From Aporrectodea caliginosa (taxonomy: Eukaryota > Annelida > Clitellata > Crassiclitellata > Lumbricidae), in the NCBI GenBank assembly GCA_020284085.1, contig JACEVL010000495.1, forward strand, positions 2,191,028 to 2,255,027: a stretch of 64,000 nucleotides of DNA, given 5' to 3'. The notes under the pieces were generated by a model. The model was not told the origin of the DNA. It worked only from the letters and a program-made list of their open reading frames with translations, and did no database searches. Positions 56,175-64,000 of the stretch are shown here, piece after piece. A program made the translations under genes and the position numbers. Every line of letters starts with the position of its first letter. Position 1 is the stretch's first letter.

Positions 56175-56631
56175 CTGCAAGAAATTGCGCTTCGTTCGTT
56201 AATCCGTCGTCTGGCTGTAGGATGACCCAACCACCGTAGCGAATATTTACAGTCTTTGCATCATTTAGAACTGTCTCAACTGGAGTTGGCAAGATTCCAG
56301 TTCTCACACCGTTTCCACTCGAATCTGGCACGTAGTTCTCTTCGTACCTTTGCGGAGGAGTGAACGGATTGTAGAGGTCTCTTGGTGTCCGCTTCCATTG
56401 GTTCTGCTGATCGAAGGGCGCCGTGAACCACATCGCCTCCCTCTCGGTACTCAAAATGGTACGTCCTTCGGTGCAGTTGTCAGTAGCGACGTACCAGTTA
56501 GGGTAGATGTCGCTCAGAGCAACCATAGGACTGGATGCGACGAAAGACAGGACCAGAGTCTGTCCAGGGCTTAAGGTGACGAACGAGGAGATCGGCCAGA
56601 GACGGTAGAGGACTCCGTTGATGTGAGCAAC
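56175..56631 (-). CDS. Beta-N-acetylhexosaminidase exon E: CHB_HEX domain end and linker
   Basis: A 457-bp exon. The acceptor is GTCTATACAG before 56631 and the donor is GTAACA after 56175. It is phase 0 at the start and ends one base into a codon. It encodes VAHINGVLYRLWPISSFVTL, then SDIYPNWYVATDNCTEGRTI, WKRTPRDLYNPFTPPQRYEE and RYGGWVILQPDDGLTNEAQF. H-NG-LYRL-P---F--L-PG and SD--PNWYV are hallmarks of the N-terminal carbohydrate-binding-like CHB_HEX domain. P-TP--RY-EN links it to GH20b. Confidence 0.94.
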
Positions 56632-56821
56632 CTGTATAGACAAATTTAAATAATTATGAAGTTGTGGTGCAGAGGGAAAAGCCCAGTAGCTGAATATTGA
56701 TGCATGTCTTGTCACATCAGAATCTGTGCAAAAAGGAAGCGACCTCTTTGAAGTTTTGGTTTTCCTCAAAAGCAAGCCGTTATATAATTTCAACATCCAG
56801 AAAATCAGTCTGCCAAGGCAG

Positions 56822-57760
56822 CAGAGATGGGTAACTAATCGATTAGATGCTAATTGATTAGCTAATCGATTAGACAAACAGCTAATTCTAATTCTAATCG
56901 ATTAGCTGTCATCTGATGCTAATTCTAATTCTAATCGATTAGCAATTTTCAGCTAATTCTAATCGAAAATCGATTAGCTGTTCGATTAGATATGTGAAAA
57001 TTAATCTGAGAACGCATTCAATAAGAATGAGTTCATTAATATTGAGTTTTCAAGAATTCCTTACTTACTTATTTATCTGAAGGCTGTTTCAAACCTGCAA
57101 TGATCTGTTCATGGTTATCTGTCCATTCTGTTCATGCAACATTGAAAGATTTGCATGTCTTCATGTTCTTAAACTACAGCATCACTGTGTTCCTGCAACC
57201 TCAGCTGCCATGGAACGCGTATTTAGTTTTGTGGCTACATCGTAAACGCTAGGCGCTGTAGGCTAGGTGATGCACTGATTCAAGATATGCTAATTGCAAA
57301 ATGCAATAGTGAACTTATGCAGTAGCAATGTCAATAATTGCAGCATGTATTGACCGATGTGGTGTTGCTTGCTGGCTTTTGGACTGTTCTCACACATAGC
57401 AGTTGTGCAGCTTTAGATATTGTAATTGGCTACAGCTTTAGGCATTGTACGTAATAGGCTACAGCTTTAAGCATTGTAATAGGCTAAAGCTTTAGGTATT
57501 GTAATAGGCTACAACAACTTGCTGTAGTAACTTGCTGTGCTCTGATTACAATTTTACAAATTCATGAAGGAAATATATGTATCGAACTATCGATTATCGA
57601 AATCTAATTCTAATTGCTAATCGATTAGCTGCTGCTCATTCTAATTCTAATCGATTAGCTAAAACCTTTTGCTAATTCTAATTCTAATGGATTAGCAAAT
57701 TTCAGGAGCTAATTCTAATTCTAATCGATTTGCAGTTCTAGTTAATCGTACCCATCTGTG
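56822..57760 (+). mobile_element. 939-bp hAT element with subterminal motif arrays and transposase remnant
   Basis: The termini are CAGAGATGGGTAACTAATCG and, inverted, CACAGATGGGTACGATTAAC. The exact TSD CAAGGCAG lies at 56,814-56,821 and 57,761-57,768. Both subterminal zones hold many copies of CTAATCGATTAG. At 57,190-57,310 the plus strand reads PATSAAMERVFSFVATS and, after a frame break, VNARRCRLGDALIQDMLIAK. This is the hAT C-terminal dimerisation motif, so it is an internally deleted, dead copy of an autonomous element. It lies in the intron between exons F and E. Confidence 0.93.
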
Positions 57761-57839
57761 CAAGGCAGAGAGGCAGCAAATGGCGGAGAAGCATTTTGAA
57801 AATGGTGTTAAGTTGTGAATTAAATGATACAAACGACTG

Positions 57840-58060
57840 ATCAGAATGATCAGAAACATGCAGGCAGAGAATTTTAAAAATCTAGGATTAGCAACCGAAG
57901 AGGCTCATTCACAAAGAACACTTCTGGTCCCAGGTATGATCACAGAAAGATTATCAGATAGATGGCCCCATTGAGACTATTCGACTAGTAGAGAGATTTT
58001 GGACAATGTTGCGAAAGAGAAGGCTTTCAAAGAAGGATATACACAAAGATATTAATAAAA
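57840..58060 (-). mobile_element. Decayed LINE fragment
   Basis: TTAGCAACCGAAGAGGCTCA and GGTATGATCACAGAAAGATT parallel the 15,160-15,240 fragment (GTAGCAACCGAAAAAGCTC, GGCATGAAAACAGAAAGAT). It is a heavily mutated second copy of that family. Confidence 0.6.
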
Positions 58061-58442
58061 TGCTTTAAAATTGATTGAGTTCGTTGGACAGATATCGGAT
58101 TAAGGCAAGCTGTAAACCTAAACATGGCTGCAAGTCAGAACTCATGAAAAAATGATTGATCTACAGTGAATGTAAATAATGACGAGAGTAATACATGCGT
58201 TATGTCTTACAGTGATGTCTATGTGTTGTGAATCTATGTCTACGAGTTATGACAAACCCCAGGCATCATCGGCGAGTGATTCATTATAATAAACCTTACT
58301 CGAGATTCTACGTTAGCGTTCGGCCAGTTGTAGTATTGCTTCCTATCAATACAATGCATGTAATACAATTATTGCGGCTTGTAATATCCTTAGAAATAAG
58401 TCATGCATCGCGATTTAATGCAAGAAACGTTACACGTGTCAC

Positions 58443-58702
58443 CTTCAAACCGGTGTTGGGAATTTCCGTTTCGTTAATTGGACCTCCTGGAAAGCTTTGA
58501 ATGTCGCGACTGTGGGACAAGTAGATTGACCACAGGACAGGTCCACTATCGACGTCCAGCTGTCCAGTGTTGGTCAGGTTGATCTGACATCTAGTCACTT
58601 GGTCCTCCAAGTCGAAGTTTCTTTGGACTTCATAGCGGACGTCCAGGTAATTAGCCAGGTAATCAAGTGTATCAACATCAGCAGGAAGACATTCGCTCCA
58701 CA
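58443..58702 (-). CDS. Beta-N-acetylhexosaminidase exon F: N-terminal CHB_HEX
   Basis: A 260-bp exon. The acceptor is GTTTTCAG before 58702 and the donor is GTGACA after 58443. It begins with the last two bases (TG) of a codon and ends in phase 0. It encodes WSECLPADVDTLDYLANYLD, VRYEVQRNF, then GPVLWSIYLSHSRDIQSF and NETEIPNTGLK. L-V-Y-V--N and W-IYFSH-R-I are typical of the start of CHB_HEX. The upstream exon with the initiator Met and the expected secretion signal was not found between 58,703 and 59,240. It may lie beyond the retroelement, right of the window. From here to the stop one isoform has 870 codons, the normal size for chitobiase. Confidence 0.92.
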
Positions 58703-58921
58703 CTGAAAACATATCTCGGTTTTCTAATCATGCTGTTAGCATACATCCAAGATTTACAGATCACAACAAGTGTGCAGATAAGCACACGAACACCTTTGGC
58801 ATGGTAACGGAATGGAGCTTTATAGATGTATAATAATATGACATTCTGTCTTTGGATATATGTGAACAGTTCAGAGTTCAAACTAACTCATTTAATTTTA
58901 CAGAATTTCTTAGTATCCATG

Positions 58922-59153
58922 TTTATTTATTTATTTATTTAAGGTCACTTGTTATAGCGCCCCTACCAGATTTCCCATTCAGAGGCGCTCCCGACTACTG
59001 CGCGGACGCTGAATCGGAGTTTCACGCCGAAGCGCATGAGCAATTGCGAGTGAAGGACTTGACCAGGGTCCCTACGCGGCGGCTTGAGGTGGATTCGAAC
59101 CCGCAACCCTCCGGTTGCAAGGCCACGAACATACCCCTACACCACCACGCCCC
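58922..59153 (-). mobile_element. tRNA-like SINE with LINE-derived 3' tail
   Basis: The minus strand begins GGGGCGTGGTGGTGTAGGGG with B box GGTTCGAATCC, nearly identical in the head to the SINE at 51,350. Its 3' part reads GTCGGGAGCGCCTCTGAATG, then GGTAGGGGCGCTATAAC, and ends in (AAAT)n. That 3' part matches the terminal codons and 3' UTR of the LINE family at 3,085-4,203. Confidence 0.9.
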
Positions 59154-59242
59154 AATTTGTGCAACTGACGTTTACTGTATGTATGTATGTATGTGTACTG
59201 AAAAAGATGTTTCTTCTATCTTTCCAGTTATGGTGGTAGCGG

Positions 59243-59860
59243 TGTTATGTGGCTGAGCGTAGGCTTAACTTCGGCTAAGTATATTTAGGCGTGGATTTAA
59301 TCACGCAGAGACACACGAGACGCTTCACTTGACGAAATTCTTATAGACAGACGAGAAATATATGTATATACATGGCGTATTTACAGAACAGTAATTATCA
59401 GAGTCAGGTTGTCGTTTTAGAGGTCCGCACTCGCATCCCTCCGATCCTGCTCCCTTGGCCCTCTCCTTGACCCTCCTTTTTCGCTCTCTTCGTTCCCTCG
59501 AGAATCCCTCTCTCTCCAAATCTGCCTCCCGAATTCTCCCTCTTCCGCTTTTTCCTGTCTTCCCTATCGCCACCGCCTGTCAATCAACGCTTTCGCCCCC
59601 CAACCGCGCCCTGCAGTCCGTTCCCTCTTGCCTTGCTCTGCTATCTGCCTTCTCTCTCCTTCACCCTTTGACAGGCGTGGCCTTCGCCTCCGCTCCCCTA
59701 CGTATGTCGTCAGCTGTCGGCTGTCAATCATTTCTTATAGCAAATACCATCCTAAAAGTTCGTGAGTTCATAAAAGTTCATAATGGCAACTTTATATAAA
59801 ATCTAAACTAACATATAATATACTGATATTAATATCGTCGTGGCGGATCTCACTACAACA
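59243..59860 (-). mobile_element. 3' LTR of the Gmr1-like retrotransposon
   Basis: Read on the minus strand, a 618-bp block starts TGTTGTAGTGAG right after a purine tract and ends CCACATAACA. The short terminal inverted repeat is TGTT...AACA. The element's other LTR is outside the window, so the boundaries rest on the purine tract and TG...CA rule only. Confidence 0.65.
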
Positions 59861-59872
59861 CCCCATTTCCTA
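59861..59872 (-). other. Polypurine tract of the LTR element
   Basis: Minus-strand AGGAAATGGGG abuts the LTR start TGTTG, as expected for the plus-strand primer of an LTR retrotransposon. Confidence 0.65.
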
Positions 59873-60191
59873 TGCTGACGGCCATAGGTCGAGCAATCGG
59901 TCAGAAACGAGGGCTATTAGGTTAGGAGTGTTCTTCCGCACACGACGATGCACAAGAGCACAAGCATTTCGACGACGCATCGGCAATATCAGAGTGTCTT
60001 TATTAGCCGTGAGTTGCGACGTTGCCAGGCTGGTTACGACAAGTCTCTAAGCGTTTAATCTAGAAAAATAAAGCACAAACACAACAACGGGTAGTATTCT
60101 TATAAACACACATTACTATATATAAGTCAGTGAAACATAAAACACGATAATGATATCTTTGCGATAGGTTACATGATTTAATCTAAACATT

Positions 60192-63100
60192 CTAATTTGT
60201 CATGTAAGCTCTTGACAACCCATCTGCCATTGTGTTAAGTCGGCCAGGGGTAAAATGTACCTGTAGATCATACCTCTGAATGGCTAAAGCCCAGCGTGTA
60301 AGCCTCGGGTTATGGTTGGCCATTGTTTGGAGCCACCTTAAACAGTTGTGATCCGTGTATACCTGGACTTTGGCCCCATACGTATACTGTTGGAAATGAG
60401 ACAGTGACCATACCACACTTAGAAGCTCCCTTTCGACTGTACTCATTTTGGCCTCCCTTGGTATTAATTTACGGCTGGCGTATCCGACGGGTCGTTCTAC
60501 ACCTTCTGGATCTAACTGGGCTAGTACGGATCCGAGTCCGGTTCCTGAAGCGTCGCATCTCAAAATGAACGGTTTCTTTATGTCAGGGGGTACTAGCATG
60601 CAGTCCGAAGTCAGGTCTGTCTTCAAAGCGTTAAACGATTTCTGTGCTTGGTCTGTCCATTTTACTCTGTCTGGTTGGTCTTTTCGCGTCAGTTCTGTTA
60701 ACGGCGCTGCTTTAGTGCCAAAGTCAGGAATGAACCGATTGTAAAAATTTCCCAGACCTAAAAATGCCCTAACTTGTCGTTTTGTCTTTGGGACTTGGTA
60801 ATTTGCAATCGCACTTATTTTTTCGGGGTCAGGTTTGACATACCCCTCCTCAATCACGTGTCCCAAGATTTTTATGGATTTTCTCGCAAACTGACACTTT
60901 TTTAGTTTTACTGTGAGGTTCGCCTTTCGCAGTCTTTCTAAGATGTCTCGTATATGTGCCAGATGTTGCTCCCATGATGGCGAGAAGATTATAAAATCGT
61001 CCACGTGGGCTGCTGCGTAATCTTCTGCTCCAAGTAGGATTTTATCTGCAAGGCGCTGGAAGCATTTCGAGGAATTCTTTGCTCCGTTTGGTAACACCGT
61101 GTATTGAAAGAGTCCAAATGGGGTTTTGAAACCTGTATATTGACGGCTTTTTTCGTCGAGTTCCACTTGGAAGAATGCTTGCTGTAAGTCTAGGCCTGTA
61201 ATGAATTTCGCTCCTGCCGCTTTATCCAAAATGGATCTCATGTCGCTGGCTGGGTACTCGTCTGCGACTGTGATCGCATTTACTTGCCTCAGGTCTGCAC
61301 AAATGCGTATCGTGTTATCCTTTTTTCGGACACACACGATGGGGGAGGCATATGGTCCATCTGAGGGCTCTATGATCTTGTCCTTTATCATGTCTTTTAT
61401 CTGGTTGTGTACTTGCTCTCGTAGGCTTTCTGGGATTCTGTAGCATCTCGGTGCTATGGGCTTGTCCGTGGTTAGTCGTATTGAGTGTTTAATTAGGGTT
61501 GTTCTGCCTAATTTGTTTTCAAACCTATCCTTAAACTCGTTCAACATGCTTTTCAGCTGATCCTGTTGTGTTTCTGATAGTCCTGCATTCTTCAAATTTA
61601 ACTCGTCATCATCGCAGTCTTCGTCATCTATGGGTCCTAGTGATTCAAAATTCTCCTCACAAGGTTCCGCTGTGAGTATGATGTTGACCTTTGGGATGTG
61701 GGCGTCCGACTCTCGTGCATGCCATAGCTTTAATAGGTTGATATGGTATGTCTTGGGTCCTTTTTCCGTTAAAATTTCGTAATTAACTGCGGACAGCTTT
61801 CTGGTTACGGTGAATGGTCCGTCCCATTTGGCGAGCAATTTGTTCTCTGTTGAATGTCTGAGGAGCAGGACTTCTTGGCCTGCTTCCAAGACTCTGTTTG
61901 ACGACTTTTTGTCATAGTACTCCTTTGTTTTCTGACGTACTTGTTTGGCGTGCTCTGTTGCTAATTCGACGCTTCTTTTTAAGTGATTTTGCGTCGTGGT
62001 TAGGTATTCGACTACACTCCTTTTGCTTGGCAGTGTGTATAGCTTACCTGTCCATGCGTCGTGCACGACTTGGAGGGGTCCTCTTACATCATGCGAGTAG
62101 AGTAGTTCAAATGGAGAGAAACCTGTTACTGTGGAGGGTATTTGTCGACAGCTGAAAGCCAGAAATGGAAGACAACATTCCCATGACCTGGGGTCGTCTT
62201 CTATAACCTTTCTCAACATTTCTCTTAATACTCGGATCATCCTCTCTGCACTGCCTGCTGTTTCGTGGTGGTCTACAGTAGAAAATACCGGTGCTATGCC
62301 TAACATGTCCTGTAAGCCTCTTACAAGTTGGTTCTTGAAGTGAGTGCCGTTATCAGACTTGATGACGCGTGGTATACCTGTGCGTGCAAACACTTCTACT
62401 AATGACTTTGCCACGCTCTTAGCGGTAACGTTCGAGAGAGCTATGAACTCGGGCCAATGTGTGGTCTGCTCCACAATGATGAGTACGTATTTCTTTCCTG
62501 AAGAGGACTTTGGGGTGATTGGTCCCATGACGTCATAAACTATGACCTCCCACGGATTGTCTATTATCGGGACCTCGATTAATGGCGCCCGTTCTGATTT
62601 CTTGATGATGGCGGTCTTCTGGCATTCTGGACATGATCGCACGTATTCTTGTATATCGGCCGTCATTGATGGCCAATTGAACGTCTTGGTTATACGTGAC
62701 GTGGTTGCTTGCACTCCCCTATGGCCTCCCCATATGGAACCATGTGCCATATCCAACACCTTTGACCTATATTCCTGTGGTACGACTAAGCGCTTTTGCG
62801 CTGCTTCTGTTCTTCCGTCCTGGTTCGTTTTATTCGTCTTGTACAAATACCCTTCGTCGACCACATAGTCTTCGTCTCCCTCCCTCGCGCGGTTCCAGAT
62901 GTTAGACAGAGTGGTGTCGTTGTGCTGTGCGTGTTTGAAGCCGCCTGCATCGCTCGTAAACCATTCGTCTGTGTTTGTGTTTATGTCGCTGTCTTGCCCT
63001 TCTGATGTCCGCGTGCCTACCGTTATATGACCGCTCTCCTCTTCACTTCTGAAGACACCATCAATCATCTGATTTCCTTCGCTGTCAGCCTCTTCCGCTG

Positions 63101-64000
63101 ACTCCTGCAGGGCTTCATTATTAGCAGATGTGGCAGTCTCATCCTCTGCCGCTTGCTGTAGCGCTGATTGATTTTGCAGGTGGTCATTTTCCTGCCGTGT
63201 CGAGTCATTAAAATCGTTGGGGTCATATACGTCGTTAGGGTCATAAACGTCTATCGGTCCGGCTACCGTCTCGTTCTTTGAACTGGGGGTTTCGTTACTC
63301 GACGTCAAATTCTGTTCGTCTTCGGTATCCTGCCGTGCCTGGTCATTAATGTCTTTAGGGTCATATACTTCGGTCGGCCTGGCTGTCGGCCCGTCTCTTG
63401 AACTGTCGTTAATCAGCGCCGGGTTCTGGCATTCGTCTCGGTTTTCAAGATTACCTCCGCTCGGGCGGAGTTCAGTGCGTGCGCTATCGGTCCTATCTTC
63501 CTGTAGGCCTACCGCCGTTCGCAGTTTGTCTGCTTCGTCATAGTCGCATCGTCTGGTTGCAATTAGTGTCATGGGGTGGGGCAATAAAGAGTCGTCTTGT
63601 CTGCGCCTGTTACTGGCCACCACCGAATCAATCAAGTCCGGATTTGAAACAAATAAATCATGGCCCGTTATCATCTCGATTCCCAAGCGTGGAATAACCC
63701 CTGCCTTGATTTTTATCTTACGATTGGTTCCAAATGTTGGGGACCATATTTCAATTTCGCATGTTTTAACACATTTTACGTTGCCAAAAGCACACTGAAT
63801 TGTCATGGGCTCACATGTGGCAGATGGATTGTCTCTTGCTAATTCTGAATCGATCAAAGTTACTTGAGACCCACTGTCCCGCAGTGACTGCACAAGCTTC
63901 CCGTTCACATACATGGGTACTATAAACTGTTGTTGATAATCAATTACCTTTTCATGGTTTGACTTGGGTTTTACAAATCTGACCTGTGCATGCGCATGGG
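60192..64000 (-). CDS. pol: Gmr1-like Ty3/gypsy Pol (protease-integrase-RT-RNase H), 5' end off window
   Basis: An uninterrupted frame runs from the window edge to TAA at 60,192. An internal Met at 63,914 gives 1,240 codons, but upstream codons are also open, so the true start is outside. Residues from that Met: aspartic protease DSG at 13-15; an acidic Asp/Asn-rich linker with repeated VYDPNDxND at about 180-240. The integrase zinc finger (AHGSIWGGH, CPEC) is at about 390-426, and its DDE core has YDVMG near 459, SDNGTHF near 520 and SAERM near 556. RT has RICADLRQVNA near 873 and HVDDFIIFS near 970. RNase H has RCDASGTGLGSVLAQ near 1117 and ends ADGLSRAYMTN. Integrase precedes RT, the reverse of normal Ty3/gypsy and as in Gmr1 elements. 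The ORF has no frameshift or stop. Between it and the polypurine tract lie about 320 non-coding bases. Confidence 0.95.
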   Translation of the reverse strand, partial: HAHAQVRFVKPKSNHEKVIDYQQQFIVPMYVNGKLVQSLRDSGSQVTLIDSELARDNPSATCEPMTIQCAFGNVKCVKTCEIEIWSPTFGTNRKIKIKAGVIPRLGIEMITGHDLFVSNPDLIDSVVASNRRRQDDSLLPHPMTLIATRRCDYDEADKLRTAVGLQEDRTDSARTELRPSGGNLENRDECQNPALINDSSRDGPTARPTEVYDPKDINDQARQDTEDEQNLTSSNETPSSKNETVAGPIDVYDPNDVYDPNDFNDSTRQENDHLQNQSALQQAAEDETATSANNEALQESAEEADSEGNQMIDGVFRSEEESGHITVGTRTSEGQDSDINTNTDEWFTSDAGGFKHAQHNDTTLSNIWNRAREGDEDYVVDEGYLYKTNKTNQDGRTEAAQKRLVVPQEYRSKVLDMAHGSIWGGHRGVQATTSRITKTFNWPSMTADIQEYVRSCPECQKTAIIKKSERAPLIEVPIIDNPWEVIVYDVMGPITPKSSSGKKYVLIIVEQTTHWPEFIALSNVTAKSVAKSLVEVFARTGIPRVIKSDNGTHFKNQLVRGLQDMLGIAPVFSTVDHHETAGSAERMIRVLREMLRKVIEDDPRSWECCLPFLAFSCRQIPSTVTGFSPFELLYSHDVRGPLQVVHDAWTGKLYTLPSKRSVVEYLTTTQNHLKRSVELATEHAKQVRQKTKEYYDKKSSNRVLEAGQEVLLLRHSTENKLLAKWDGPFTVTRKLSAVNYEILTEKGPKTYHINLLKLWHARESDAHIPKVNIILTAEPCEENFESLGPIDDEDCDDDELNLKNAGLSETQQDQLKSMLNEFKDRFENKLGRTTLIKHSIRLTTDKPIAPRCYRIPESLREQVHNQIKDMIKDKIIEPSDGPYASPIVCVRKKDNTIRICADLRQVNAITVADEYPASDMRSILDKAAGAKFITGLDLQQAFFQVELDEKSRQYTGFKTPFGLFQYTVLPNGAKNSSKCFQRLADKILLGAEDYAAAHVDDFIIFSPSWEQHLAHIRDILERLRKANLTVKLKKCQFARKSIKILGHVIEEGYVKPDPEKISAIANYQVPKTKRQVRAFLGLGNFYNRFIPDFGTKAAPLTELTRKDQPDRVKWTDQAQKSFNALKTDLTSDCMLVPPDIKKPFILRCDASGTGLGSVLAQLDPEGVERPVGYASRKLIPREAKMSTVERELLSVVWSLSHFQQYTYGAKVQVYTDHNCLRWLQTMANHNPRLTRWALAIQRYDLQVHFTPGRLNTMADGLSRAYMTN

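Noticed and set aside
60323..63842. Many 60-108 residue plus-strand ORFs
   Set aside because: All are antisense shadows of the intact Pol frame.

Overview
The window is animal nuclear DNA from an invertebrate. Genes are split into short exons with GT/AG introns of up to about 10 kb, coding density is very low, and microsatellites, minisatellites, LINE and SINE fragments and hAT-type DNA transposons are abundant. The right edge carries a retrotransposon whose pol order is protease, integrase, reverse transcriptase, RNase H. That Gmr1-type order was first described in deuterostomes, so a marine deuterostome invertebrate (echinoderm, tunicate, amphioxus or similar) is the best guess. I cannot name the species, and a mollusc is not excluded.

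Gene 1 (minus strand, 30,462 to 1,487, running off the left edge) is a small-conductance Ca2+-activated K+ channel (SK/KCNN). I rebuilt seven exons by translating between splice signals. Exons 2, 5, 6 and 7 are too short to show as long ORFs. All exon phases agree and give 443 codons, covering the N-terminus, S1-S6, the GYGD pore, the calmodulin-binding domain and the start of the C-terminal coiled coil. The last exon or exons were not found.

Gene 2 (minus strand, 58,702 to 44,212) is a four-domain, chitobiase-type beta-N-acetylhexosaminidase: CHB_HEX, GH20b, GH20 and CHB_HEX_C. The signal-peptide exon is missing and probably lies to the right. The two central catalytic exons are present twice because of a 2.7-kb tandem duplication (47,512-50,202 and 50,203-54,274). 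Exon phases allow either cassette in an mRNA but not all four exons in order. Both cassettes are intact and differ almost only at synonymous sites.

A third possible gene is one GC-rich plus-strand exon (33,468-33,820) encoding an N-terminal membrane anchor and a Pro-rich stem.

Mobile elements fill the introns and the 31-44 kb intergenic region. They include: (1) a LINE family whose last codons and 3' UTR recur at more than a dozen sites; (2) tRNA-like SINEs, one with a tail matching that LINE; (3) at least seven hAT-like elements with 8-bp target duplications, one with a transposase remnant; (4) a 683-bp Helitron-like insertion; (5) the Gmr1-like LTR element with an intact pol ORF. Two insertions (hAT at 51,193 and Helitron at 38,246) can be compared directly with an unoccupied paralogous site inside this window.
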